Under the pieces are notes generated by a model. The model was not told the origin of the DNA. It made no database searches and saw nothing but the letters and a program-made list of their open reading frames with translations. Source: Bacteroidota bacterium (GTDB taxonomy: Bacteria; Bacteroidota; Bacteroidia; Chitinophagales; Chitinophagaceae). Taken from it: a DNA stretch of 64,000 nt. Below, in pieces: positions 1 through 7,370 of this stretch (position 1 is its first letter; every line of letters begins with the position of its first letter). The stretch spans positions 21,111-85,110 of the forward strand of contig JAUZOA010000014.1 in NCBI GenBank assembly GCA_030706685.1. Reading direction: 5' to 3'. A program made the position numbers and the translations under genes.

Positions 1-277
1 CGTATGCGCAGGGCATGAAAAGGAAATCAATATACAACTGGCCCTTCAATGCGCTCACCGCCTTTTTTGACAGGGGTTCCGGTAACTTATATAATCCTTT
101 GATAAGGTTTACTAATTCTGTCGGTGTAGAAGGCAACTCCAGGTCTATAATACTAAACTTATATATCACATTATCCTTCGTATAAAAATGCGCACTTTGG
201 AGGCTCATCATAAACGTTATGACCAGCAGTAATCCAAATACTGCACAGAACCATGGCCAGCTAATAATAATCTGCAT
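1..277 (-). CDS. Partial membrane-anchored protein, 3' end cut by window edge
   Basis: An open frame runs on the minus strand from an ATG at 277 to the window edge without a stop, giving 92 residues of an incomplete protein. The start MQIIISWPWFCAVFGLLLV is a hydrophobic segment fitting an N-terminal membrane anchor or uncleaved signal, followed by a soluble part. It starts 9 nt after the stop of the patatin-like gene, so the two are probably co-transcribed. I recognise no domain in the visible part. The reading frame is seen directly; the membrane location is inferred. Confidence 0.6.
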   Translation of the reverse strand, partial: MQIIISWPWFCAVFGLLLVITFMMSLQSAHFYTKDNVIYKFSIIDLELPSTPTELVNLIKGLYKLPEPLSKKAVSALKGQLYIDFLFMPCAY

Positions 278-286
278 GTTGTATAA

Positions 287-1777
287 TTATTTGTTATGAA
301 GGTTATTTTCTGCCGCTGAAGGATCCAGCGCGTGCTCACGGAGCAATTTTTTTCTCATATCCTTGCGTTCGTCTTTATATCCTTCCCAGTCGAATTTCAT
401 AAGAAATTCAGTAGCCGCTTTGGCGCCCCGTACAAACATGTCTATCTTATCCTGGTCGCTTAAAAAAAAGTTTAGCCAATTGTAACCTGCCAGTGGAATA
501 GTCCCGATACCCTTTTGAAAAACTTTATTCTTTAACAAAAAATCCTTGTCGTAATAAAACCGTATTGTATTAAACATTCTGCCGAAATAACCCAATAGGC
601 TCCAGTTTTCCGGTTCAGGATCGCTATCCCCGGGCCTGCTGTCGTCAAGGTCAATTCCGAAAGAAGGAAGTCTTGGCGTAATGATCTTTGGATTATAAAA
701 CAGGTTAATGGGAAAGTTGGATAATATTCCGCCATCTACAAAGCGGGCATTAGCCGGAGGGGTGTCTATGCCAAAGGCATCGAGCCATTTTCTTTTCATC
801 TCTTCACCCTGCGGTATATCATTAATGAAATAAGATTCAAAAAAAACAGGTATAGACATGGACGCCCTGATAAAACCGGCAGGCTGGAGTGAATCAATAT
901 CGTTCCTGAAAAGATTCCACATAGCAGGAAACTGAATTTTATTTTGCGTTACTAATTCAGAAGTAATAAAAGTCACATCTCCCTTCAACCCCTGTAATCC
1001 ATCTTCATGATCTACCCGCAAGCGAAGACCCGGTATATCTTCAGCCGCTTTATTCTGCAAATCTGTAACCGTTTTTACCCCATTATCAATTAATTGTTTT
1101 TTTATCCAGTCATAGAAATAGTCTCCCGGGTTAATACCAAATCCCGCGTTTTTAAGCCTTTTCATTAAACTGAGAATATAAAAGATGAGTACGCCGGCCA
1201 TTAATAGAAAAATACCTGTGATGATAAAGAGAACCATCGTCACGGTGGAAAGCCAGTGAACAGAATGTTGCCAGCCAAGAAAAATAAAATCACCTGCCAG
1301 CAGGATGATGAGCGTTGCAATAATACCCGTCATCCATTTTTTTATTTTAGCTGAAAAATCGCCATGGGTAATGAAGTTCCGGATTATCCAGCGTGCGGCA
1401 GGGTGCCCGTCTACCAGGTCAAAAAAATTAAGTTTACAAATAGCATCCAATACCCTTGTCGACTTGGCATCTTCTTTTTTCCCGATTACCGTCATCAGGG
1501 CTGTATTAATAGCGCCGGCGCTTGTACCGGCAAGCCGGATAAAACGTATACCCATTTCTTCCAGTATATACGTATACCCTACCAACGCGATACCCAGGAC
1601 ACCTCCTCCTTTTTGAACAAGGTTTACGTATTGATGATTATCGCCATCCACTACATCTGAAACAACCAGGGGCTTGGCTCCCGCTGGAAATGCCGATTTC
1701 AGGCTATCAATACATTTTACTACTTCGTTATTTTTGATAAAGTCGTCAATGGTGAGCTTTGCTGTTCCATTTGCCAT
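287..1777 (-). CDS. Patatin-like phospholipase with two membrane segments
   Basis: A predicted serine lipid acyl hydrolase of 496 residues. The patatin hallmarks are in order: an oxyanion-hole glycine stretch GGGVLG at 57-62, the nucleophile elbow GTSAG at 84-88 (Ser86), and the DGG motif with catalytic Asp348. Inserted between elbow and Asp are two hydrophobic stretches (about 149-170 and 178-204), which most patatins lack and which should tie the enzyme to a membrane. There is no N-terminal signal peptide. Patatin enzymes cleave acyl chains from phospholipids and occur as housekeeping lipases, secreted effectors and immune effectors; the membrane insert and the neighbours (peptidoglycan hydrolase, papain-like peptidase) favour an envelope-directed role, but that is inference. 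It is the first gene of a pair with the truncated membrane protein downstream. Confidence 0.85.
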   Translation of the reverse strand: MANGTAKLTIDDFIKNNEVVKCIDSLKSAFPAGAKPLVVSDVVDGDNHQYVNLVQKGGGVLGIALVGYTYILEEMGIRFIRLAGTSAGAINTALMTVIGKKEDAKSTRVLDAICKLNFFDLVDGHPAARWIIRNFITHGDFSAKIKKWMTGIIATLIILLAGDFIFLGWQHSVHWLSTVTMVLFIITGIFLLMAGVLIFYILSLMKRLKNAGFGINPGDYFYDWIKKQLIDNGVKTVTDLQNKAAEDIPGLRLRVDHEDGLQGLKGDVTFITSELVTQNKIQFPAMWNLFRNDIDSLQPAGFIRASMSIPVFFESYFINDIPQGEEMKRKWLDAFGIDTPPANARFVDGGILSNFPINLFYNPKIITPRLPSFGIDLDDSRPGDSDPEPENWSLLGYFGRMFNTIRFYYDKDFLLKNKVFQKGIGTIPLAGYNWLNFFLSDQDKIDMFVRGAKAATEFLMKFDWEGYKDERKDMRKKLLREHALDPSAAENNLHNK

Positions 1778-1799
1778 ATAGGATAGTTTAAAAAGAGTT

Positions 1800-1820
1800 C
1801 CATCTTGCCGGCTAAGATGG
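1800..1820. other. Small perfect hairpin upstream of the patatin gene
   Basis: CCATCTT and AAGATGG form a 7-bp stem around a 7-nt loop, 23 nt upstream of the patatin start codon on the minus strand. It could be an operator or a leader hairpin. No T-tract follows on the minus strand, so a terminator is unlikely. Confidence 0.3.
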
Positions 1821-1877
1821 GGTATTGTTTATATTTTCTCAGGGATCCGGATCACTAAACTGCAAACTAAAGCCGGA

Positions 1878-1907
1878 ATTATATTGAATTTTTTTATTCA
1901 ATATAAT
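1878..1907 (-). terminator. AT-rich hairpin after the NlpC/P60 gene
   Basis: Perfect 11-bp arms (1878-1888 and 1897-1907) surround an 8-nt loop, 6 bases downstream of the stop of the minus-strand hydrolase gene. The position fits a terminator. The stem is only A/T with a single G/C pair, and there is no clean U-run, so strength is uncertain. Confidence 0.4.
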
Positions 1908-1912
1908 AATTC

Positions 1913-2638
1913 TTACAATACTACACCTAAGGCAGCAGCGGTTTGCGCACCCACCTCCCCGTCAACCAATAGGCCTTTTTGCTTTTGGAACGCGATAACA
2001 GCTTTTGCTGTTTCATTTCCATATTTACTATCTATGCCGTGCGGATCAAAGCCGGCATTTAATAACGCCCTTTGTATTTCTCCGACTTTTAAGGAAGTCA
2101 TAATGGGAGTTGATACACAGAATATCGTCGTATGGGGAGGCTCTACCGGAACAACGGGTAATGCTTCATAAGAAACACCCGGTACCCGTATCCCAATATC
2201 CCACCGGCGGTTAGCTATCTTACCTTTTATTACACCATCATTATGGCTATGCGCTTCTACTGTACCGCCCATACCATCGCATACGACTATATGGCCTCCC
2301 AATGCCGGTACGGCTGTTCTTAATAATAAGGCGCCCGGCGCAGAAGCCGCCTCTTCTACAGACACAATATTTCCCAAACTATGAGCGTCCCGTTCAAAGA
2401 AACCGGTGAAGGCATTCGCTGTAGCAGGGTTCTGTGCATTATTTTCACAGCCATAAAGTTTACCAGTGGTTTGAAAAATTAGCCAGGAAACAAATTCGGC
2501 GCAATCCCAGGGGCCGTGGAAAAGAGGGTCATTCTTAGGAGCCAATGCCCCGAAGATATAAGGATCACCGACACGGGTGTTGCCGAGGGCTACCAGTTGC
2601 TGGCCGGTTGCTGTAGTGGATGTAGTTGAGACTGACAT
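1913..2638 (-). CDS. NlpC/P60-like cysteine hydrolase with peptidoglycan-binding domain
   Basis: A 241-residue protein with two parts. The N-terminal part looks like an NlpC/P60 or CHAP-type amidase/endopeptidase: DCAEF with the candidate nucleophile Cys46, GGHIVV with candidate His116, and a further polar residue near His130. The C-terminal 60 residues match a peptidoglycan-binding-1 fold (GEIQRALLNAGFDPHGIDSK, then a helix ending in AVIAFQKQKG). I chose the second of two adjacent ATGs at 2638; a further upstream ATG at 2686 would add a non-conserved AT-rich leader. There is no signal peptide, so export would need another route, or lysis. Its likely job is cutting cell-wall peptides; the substrate cell (self or rival) cannot be told from sequence. 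Confidence 0.75.
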   Translation of the reverse strand: MSVSTTSTTATGQQLVALGNTRVGDPYIFGALAPKNDPLFHGPWDCAEFVSWLIFQTTGKLYGCENNAQNPATANAFTGFFERDAHSLGNIVSVEEAASAPGALLLRTAVPALGGHIVVCDGMGGTVEAHSHNDGVIKGKIANRRWDIGIRVPGVSYEALPVVPVEPPHTTIFCVSTPIMTSLKVGEIQRALLNAGFDPHGIDSKYGNETAKAVIAFQKQKGLLVDGEVGAQTAAALGVVL

Positions 2639-2696
2639 CATAAAGATTTTAAAAGTGAAAGAATTTTGTTTAGAATAATATCTCAAAAACCCGGGT

Positions 2697-3029
2697 CTAA
2701 ATCAATGGAAAACCGAGGGCCGCGTTTACAGCGGTTTTTACAGCATCTAATACAGCATTAATCGCAGCTTCTGCTGCCAGCAATCCAAGCCCTTCTTCTG
2801 ATAGTAAAACAGTTTTCAGAGCGTTTTTCTGCATGTCCACCAATAGGTTTGCTTGTTCGGGTGTGATTGTTCCGTCAATCCTCATTTGCTCAATATCTAT
2901 AAGATTGTGAGCAAGAGTTTTAAGAGACGTAGTTGCAAGGTTACTTATGGCAGGCCAGTTACCGGCAAGACTATCCTTTGCCGCGTTAACCATATTACCG
3001 AGAAGTACGTTAAAATCTAATTTTGCCAT
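2697..3029 (-). CDS. Small helical hypothetical protein
   Basis: A 110-residue protein of unrecognised family. Its composition is Ala/Leu/Asn-rich and almost entirely helical by eye, with a hydrophobic C-terminal third (LGLLAAEAAINAVLDAVKTA) that could be an amphipathic or membrane-inserting helix. It has no signal peptide and no cysteine. It lies between the NlpC/P60-like hydrolase (about 60 nt downstream) and a lipoprotein (30 nt upstream), all on the minus strand, so it is probably part of the same unit. Unlike the next three upstream genes it lacks the shared leader motif. A pore-forming or adaptor role is conceivable but unsupported. Confidence 0.6.
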   Translation of the reverse strand: MAKLDFNVLLGNMVNAAKDSLAGNWPAISNLATTSLKTLAHNLIDIEQMRIDGTITPEQANLLVDMQKNALKTVLLSEEGLGLLAAEAAINAVLDAVKTAVNAALGFPLI

Positions 3030-3059
3030 GATCTTTATTTTAAAGTCAATTAATTACTG

Positions 3060-3521
3060 TCAATTGGTGTTTTTCTGTCTTTTAAGCCCGTTTTGTAAAG
3101 ATGTCATCGCTGAAAACTGAACCTGGAAAGTAGAATCTATTATTTGAACCGGTTTAATACTTGTAAATCCGATTTTGTTAAATGCTTCCATATCCTGGAT
3201 ATTTTTTCCCAATAATTCAATTTGCTGGCTGATTATTTTATACTTTGGTAATGAATTGACCCGTATTACCAGGCTCTTAATTTCGCCTTCTATATTGTCG
3301 TAAGTTCCTTTCAGGTTTTCGTATTTATTATCATTGGGCGTATTGTTTGCAATATTTTTTTCGATTTTTACCAACAACGTAGAGACTTCCGTTTGAATCT
3401 GTTGAATACTTTGGTCAGTGACCTGATCATATGCTCCTATAAGCATTACATGACAGCTTGCGAACATCGCCAGGAAAATTAAAATAAGTGCCCGGTTTTT
3501 TTGAAATAGCTTTAAAGACAT
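3060..3521 (-). CDS. Small outer-envelope lipoprotein, unknown function
   Basis: A 153-residue protein starting with a lipoprotein signal: charged N-terminus, hydrophobic run ALILIFLAMF, then a lipobox-like FASC with Cys23 as the lipidation site. After cleavage the protein is mostly helical, with the phrase AYDQVTDQSIQQIQTEVSTL suggesting a long helical hairpin or coiled coil. I do not recognise a named family. The gene is preceded by one of three copies of the shared leader motif (3542-3577), which places it in the same regulatory group as the membrane protein and the papain-like peptidase upstream. Confidence 0.7.
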   Translation of the reverse strand: MSLKLFQKNRALILIFLAMFASCHVMLIGAYDQVTDQSIQQIQTEVSTLLVKIEKNIANNTPNDNKYENLKGTYDNIEGEIKSLVIRVNSLPKYKIISQQIELLGKNIQDMEAFNKIGFTSIKPVQIIDSTFQVQFSAMTSLQNGLKRQKNTN

Positions 3522-3541
3522 GATTGGTGTTTTTATCTTTC

Positions 3542-3577
3542 GCTTACTCTACATCCCGTTTTCAGCTTCCCGGTGCT
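3542..3577 (-). promoter_or_regulatory. Shared leader motif, copy A
   Basis: Read on the minus strand this holds CCGGGAAGCTGAAAACGG followed closely by AGAGTAAGC, ending 20 nt before the ATG of the lipoprotein gene. The same arrangement precedes the next two genes upstream (4250-4297 and 5131-5162). Conserved position relative to the start codon suggests a promoter, operator or 5'-UTR element. Confidence 0.55.
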
Positions 3578-3620
3578 TACTATTTTAATAAGGGTGTTCA
3601 GCAATTGGCCCTTTTATCGG

Positions 3621-4235
3621 TTATTTATTCTCTGTTGATTTCATGGCAGCATAGGTTCCTGCGCTCAGGCCCAGCAGTATTAAATTATTATTTGTAATGA
3701 TGGGTATAATCGCATCAATAATCGAAGATGAAGCCTTGGTAGTTGCCAGGGGAATAGTAACAACTGTCTTGTAAATAAACCATATCCCAAAAACAAGATT
3801 AAAAATGAATGCCTGGAAGCGATGAATACTTACCCCCGTTTTATCCGATAAAATGTCCAGCCAAAAACCTGAACTTGGCAGGTCTACGTTTAATGTTTGA
3901 GGTGGACCAGCGGGAGGAGGATTTGCACTGGCTACTGTAAAATTGGCCCTGTCTGAAATATCGATGATTCTTGCAGAAGCGGTAGTCAGGGAGCCAATAC
4001 CCAGTAATATTAATGTAGAGGAATCAAAAGTGGGTATCTTCCCCGATGCGATAATAATGCTGATAAAGGAAGCCAGTACGATAAAAGTCCACCATACCAA
4101 CTGTAATCTTGAAAAACTGTAAGGTTTAGGTTTTGCAGTACTTGCGTCATATATAATGCCATAGCCCTTTTGTAAAAAAACAGCAAGAAGGAATAACCCT
4201 GCAAAAACAAACAAATAAATTAATTTGGGGTTCAT
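3621..4235 (-). CDS. Multi-pass membrane protein with internal duplication
   Basis: A 204-residue integral membrane protein with about five hydrophobic segments: one at the N-terminus (YLFVFAGLFLLAVFL), then two similar halves. Each half has an Arg-x-Gln motif at the start of a helix (SFSRLQLVWWTF and SIHRFQAFIFNL) and ends with a glycine-rich helix (LILLGIGSLTTASA and LILLGLSAGTYAAM), which argues for an ancient internal duplication. I recall the R-x-Q plus LLGxSxGT pattern from uncharacterised bacterial membrane proteins, with no established function. The ATG at 4235 is preferred to a TTG two codons upstream. Copy B of the leader motif lies 14 nt before it. Confidence 0.7.
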   Translation of the reverse strand: MNPKLIYLFVFAGLFLLAVFLQKGYGIIYDASTAKPKPYSFSRLQLVWWTFIVLASFISIIIASGKIPTFDSSTLILLGIGSLTTASARIIDISDRANFTVASANPPPAGPPQTLNVDLPSSGFWLDILSDKTGVSIHRFQAFIFNLVFGIWFIYKTVVTIPLATTKASSSIIDAIIPIITNNNLILLGLSAGTYAAMKSTENK

Positions 4236-4249
4236 GAGCAATTTTTTTT

Positions 4250-4297
4250 GCCTACTCTTTAACCCGGATTTTCGGCATACTCCGTTTTCGGTTTATC
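4250..4297 (-). promoter_or_regulatory. Shared leader motif, copy B
   Basis: On the minus strand: CCGAAAACGG, a second CGAAAA-containing segment 16 nt on, then AGAGTAGGC ending 14 nt before the membrane-protein ATG. Compared with copies A and C it has an insertion between the two blocks. Confidence 0.5.
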
Positions 4298-4318
4298 TTT
4301 TTTATTTTATTGCCAAAA

Positions 4319-5113
4319 TCATTTCTTCCCCTTTTTCTTCACCGCCGGATTTTCTTCCACGATTCTTATTGTCCAGAAATCATCCGATAAATTCCCGTCC
4401 ATCAAATAATCATAAGGCATCGTGAAATAACCGCTCAATCCCCAGCCCGTGCCCCAGCTATTGCGGATAATAAATCGTTTCGAACTGTCATTATATCCTA
4501 CGGCTAATACTGCATGACCGCCTACTACCTTTTCACCATTGCCCGGCATATTCAACTTACCGGAAGTAGCCACTTCCTGGCTTTCGAATGATTCGTAAAC
4601 GGTGAATCCAAATACAAAGGGATAGCCTGCCGCCAGGCAGCCTTTCATCTGGTTGAGCGTCCGGGTGACACGTTGGTAGGATAATACCTGGTGTGTCAGC
4701 GCCGCGGTGTAAGCCTGGTCGGGTGGCTTTTGCGCGAATTTGCTGATAATATAAGGCCATAGGGCTTCGGGACAGGCGCCCTGTGTGTTTACACTTTTGA
4801 CCCCGTCACGGATTTGCGCGCCATTGTCGTTATTTACAGAATTTTCCATTACTCTTTCATTATAATAAATGAATAAGCGCGATGGAATAAAAGCTGCTGC
4901 TTTTTGTTTCATCAACTCAAATTCAAAAGCAGCGCCGATCGCATTGGCAGTGCAACTTCCTAATTGGCCCTGGTCATAAACAGGCGGGCAATTCTTCCGC
5001 AGGTCGGTTTTTGCCGGCAGTTTTTTTATAAATGCCGCTGGGGCTCTATATTGAAAATCTCTGTGATCCGGCAAATCCGGCTGCCAGCCATAGCGGGAAA
5101 TTTTTCGTATCAT
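4319..5113 (-). CDS. Papain-family (C1) cysteine peptidase
   Basis: A 264-residue predicted cysteine peptidase. The papain-fold catalytic residues are all present: Cys54 in DQGQLGSCTANA (with the oxyanion Gln48), His200 in GGHAVLAVGY, and Asn218 in IIRNSWGTGWG. It has no signal peptide and almost no propeptide, beginning directly with YGWQPDLPDHRD, a start typical of bacterial C1A-like proteins; this is why the ATG at 5113 is preferred to an upstream ATG at 5233, whose extension would run through the leader motif. The C-terminus is lysine-rich (KKKGKK). Such bacterial papain-like enzymes are found as toxins, effectors and processing enzymes. The grouping with a lipase and a wall hydrolase suggests a degradative set. 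Confidence 0.88.
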   Translation of the reverse strand: MIRKISRYGWQPDLPDHRDFQYRAPAAFIKKLPAKTDLRKNCPPVYDQGQLGSCTANAIGAAFEFELMKQKAAAFIPSRLFIYYNERVMENSVNNDNGAQIRDGVKSVNTQGACPEALWPYIISKFAQKPPDQAYTAALTHQVLSYQRVTRTLNQMKGCLAAGYPFVFGFTVYESFESQEVATSGKLNMPGNGEKVVGGHAVLAVGYNDSSKRFIIRNSWGTGWGLSGYFTMPYDYLMDGNLSDDFWTIRIVEENPAVKKKGKK

Positions 5114-5130
5114 AATTTTAATTTTATAAT

Positions 5131-5162
5131 TGCCTACTCTGATCCGTTTTCGGCTTCCCGGT
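5131..5162 (-). promoter_or_regulatory. Shared leader motif, copy C
   Basis: On the minus strand: CGGGAAGCCGAAAACGG, then ATC, then AGAGTAGGC, ending 18 nt before the peptidase ATG at 5113. A second CGAAAACGG lies directly upstream, so the block is tandemly repeated with a 14-bp step. Confidence 0.55.
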
Positions 5163-5608
5163 TTTCGTTTATATAAAATGTCATGATTATTTCTTATCGC
5201 TCCGCCCGGTAACAATACATTGTCATCGCGCAATGATTAACTATAGCAACCAGCACAAATAAAGTTTTTCTTTTAAAAAAAATCCGAGTGATAACCGGTG
5301 GTGTTTTATTAAGGGAAGGATCGGCGAAAGAATCTGAAAATACCTGCTGCCTGCAAGGTGTTGCAAGCAACAGGCATTTAATCCGACAGACTGGAATTTT
5401 CAGGAAGTTCAACGGCTAATAGGTTTCGAAGACCCATATTATAAAGTTGATATTCCTTTGCTCATCAAACAAACGTTCTTTAACCCATTTTTGCTTACGT
5501 TTTTTCACCCTGTTGACTACCGTTTTTTCACCTTTTATTCATCCGGTTTATTGCAAATAGATCAGAGTGTTTTAACTTTTCATAACAAATCACCAAATCT
5601 CCCATTTT
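5163..5608. other. Divergent intergenic region with direct repeat
   Basis: About 450 bases separate the minus-strand cluster from the plus-strand signalling genes and should hold both promoters. CGTTTTTTCACC occurs twice (5498-5509 and 5521-5532), 23 bp apart or about two helical turns, 77-111 bases before the first plus-strand gene. This is a candidate tandem regulator-binding site. No convincing coding frame is seen. Confidence 0.4.
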
Positions 5609-5965
5609 ATGGCAAACCAACCTATCCCCGTTAGCACGGCTAACGCAATGATCAGCGATTACATTGCTTACATGACAAAACTGGGCGTTGACATGAATAA
5701 CCAGACCCAGAATGTTGCTTTCGACGGCACGATCCTTATGAACTGGCTTGGCACCGTAATGCCTTATGCCGATGAATTGAGAGTATGTATGGGACAATAT
5801 CCTTCCGGCAATGCCCAGGCGGGACGAACGACCGTTATACTCTGGCCATATAAAAATGGTCAACCCGCTACTATGCCTTCCCCACCTATCGGAGGAAGTG
5901 GTGGAATGACTCCTGCCGACGACCAGACTATTGATCCCTTTAATGATGGACATTCACACCCATGA
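5609..5965 (+). CDS. Small hypothetical protein leading a signalling operon
   Basis: A 118-residue protein of no family I recognise. The N-terminal 85 residues look folded and mixed helical (ANAMISDYIAYMTKLGVDMN); the C-terminal third is low-complexity, rich in Pro, Gly and Asp and ending in DGHSHP. There is no signal peptide or membrane segment. Its TGA stop overlaps the ATG of the membrane protein (ATGA), so translation is coupled and the protein probably works with the sensor genes that follow. A ligand-binding or signal-related accessory protein is a reasonable guess only. Confidence 0.65.
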   Translation: MANQPIPVSTANAMISDYIAYMTKLGVDMNNQTQNVAFDGTILMNWLGTVMPYADELRVCMGQYPSGNAQAGRTTVILWPYKNGQPATMPSPPIGGSGGMTPADDQTIDPFNDGHSHP

Positions 5966-6606
5966 TGGACACGATCATTGATTTTCTTTATTCCGCCAGT
6001 ATACTGTTTAGTACAGTGATGGCTTTTATTTACCGGAAGTATTTAGGCAGCAGGAAACTTAGTATCCTGCTGCCTTATCTTATATATGTATTCATCCAGG
6101 AATTGATACTTTGGCTTGCTTACTTTCAAAATTCAATAGTTTATAATATTTACAGACCTATTACTATTCTTGTTTTTTTCTGGATATATTACAATATCCC
6201 TTTTATGGCGCCTTTGCGCAAGCTGCTTTTGGGTGTTACGATAACATTTCTCGCATTTACCCTGATCGATTATTGTTTTTTTGAATCCATTTTTGACCCC
6301 AGCAGTTATCTTACCCTGGGCAGGGGGGTTGTTGTCACCTTCTATGGCATATTATTCCTGTTCCGCTATTTTAATCTCGACAATCATGCAGAAGAAAAAT
6401 ATTGGCGGCCATTAATATGGATCACTTCCTCTGCCGTTATTTTTTATTCTGTCGTCAGTATTTCGCTGAGCTTTCAAAAATACCTGGCACCCGACAAGGC
6501 TACCGTAGATGGCTTCAATTTATACAATGTGATTCCGCAAGTAATGAGTATTTTCATGTATAGTTGTTTCGGCTATGCCTTTTACCTATGTCAAAAGAAA
6601 AATTAG
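5962..6606 (+). CDS. Polytopic membrane protein coupled to a histidine kinase
   Basis: A 214-residue protein with six to seven hydrophobic helices spread over its whole length (for example ASILFSTVMAFIY, YNIYRPITILVFFWIYY and VVVTFYGILFLFRYF) and a short cytoplasmic tail ending CQKKN. It overlaps the preceding gene by 4 nt and the following kinase gene by 19 nt. I recognise no named family, but the size and topology fit a membrane sensing unit supplied separately to a kinase that has only one membrane segment. That role is inferred from overlap and order. Confidence 0.7.
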   Translation: MMDTIIDFLYSASILFSTVMAFIYRKYLGSRKLSILLPYLIYVFIQELILWLAYFQNSIVYNIYRPITILVFFWIYYNIPFMAPLRKLLLGVTITFLAFTLIDYCFFESIFDPSSYLTLGRGVVVTFYGILFLFRYFNLDNHAEEKYWRPLIWITSSAVIFYSVVSISLSFQKYLAPDKATVDGFNLYNVIPQVMSIFMYSCFGYAFYLCQKKN

Positions 6607-7370
6607 GTCTTGATTTGTCTATTCTCTTTGCCAGCATCTTTGTTCTGCTGCTGATGGTAGTCGCATTTATGCTTTTTCGCGTTTACCTGAAAAGAAAAAA
6701 TAAACTGCTCCTGGAAAAAGAACGCATGAGCATCCAGTTTCAACAAACCCTGCTGCAGTCCAAACTGGAGATCCAGGAACAGACCTTTCATGATATCAGC
6801 CAGGAACTTCACGACAATATCGGCCAGCTATTAAGCCTCGTAAGCATTCATCTTAATACTCTCGACCCCCTGCACGATACAGATAAGATAACCCTGATGG
6901 ATGAATTGCTGGGAAAGGCTATCACGGACCTTCGTAACCTGAGCCATTCCCTGGATGCCGACTTTATCCGAAATAACGGGTGGACAGGCCCGGTCCAAAA
7001 ATTGCTGAATAACCTGCAGAATACCGGGAAATTCACCACGGGTGTACAAATGGATGAAGAACTTCCGGCGCTGGGGAATGAAAAACCGATCATTCTCTTC
7101 CGGATGATCCAGGAAGTAATCCATAATATCATTAAACATGCAGCCGCAAATACGATATATTTGAAGGCAAAAAAGGAGAATGGCAGGCTGGTAATCACCA
7201 TAAAGGACAATGGCAGAGGATTTTCTGATGAGGCAGTTTCTGATGGAGCCGGATTACGTAATTTAGGAAACCGTGCAAAGATGATTGACGCGGATCTGAC
7301 CATTAACAGTCAGCCGGGAGAGGGAACACAGGTAATTATTTCTATCAAAACAACTGATAACCTTGGCTAA
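6588..7370 (+). CDS. Sensor histidine kinase, HisKA_3 (NarL-type) family
   Basis: A 260-residue kinase. One membrane helix (about residues 10-31) is followed by a short coiled region, a HisKA_3 dimerisation domain with the phospho-acceptor His75 in SQELHDNIGQ, and a HATPase_c domain with the N-box IHNIIKHA and G-boxes DNGRGF and GLRNLGNR. It lacks an input domain, which fits the coupled polytopic membrane protein acting as its sensor. The ATG at 6588 is chosen because the domain start and overlap make sense; an in-frame TTG lies at 6564. The response regulator overlaps its last 8 bases, so the two are a cognate pair. Confidence 0.88.
   Translation: MSKEKLGLDLSILFASIFVLLLMVVAFMLFRVYLKRKNKLLLEKERMSIQFQQTLLQSKLEIQEQTFHDISQELHDNIGQLLSLVSIHLNTLDPLHDTDKITLMDELLGKAITDLRNLSHSLDADFIRNNGWTGPVQKLLNNLQNTGKFTTGVQMDEELPALGNEKPIILFRMIQEVIHNIIKHAAANTIYLKAKKENGRLVITIKDNGRGFSDEAVSDGAGLRNLGNRAKMIDADLTINSQPGEGTQVIISIKTTDNLG

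Noticed and set aside
1884..2171. Plus-strand frame opposite the NlpC/P60-like gene
   Set aside because: Shadow of the minus-strand gene with clear domain evidence.
3542..5162. Integron-like gene-cassette boundaries
   Set aside because: The repeats lie at fixed distance before start codons and lack the paired core sites of attC; no integrase is in the window.
5114..5233. Longer N-terminus for the papain-like peptidase from an ATG at 5233
   Set aside because: It would translate the shared leader motif and adds residues unlike any C1 peptidase start; homologous starts resemble the sequence from 5113.
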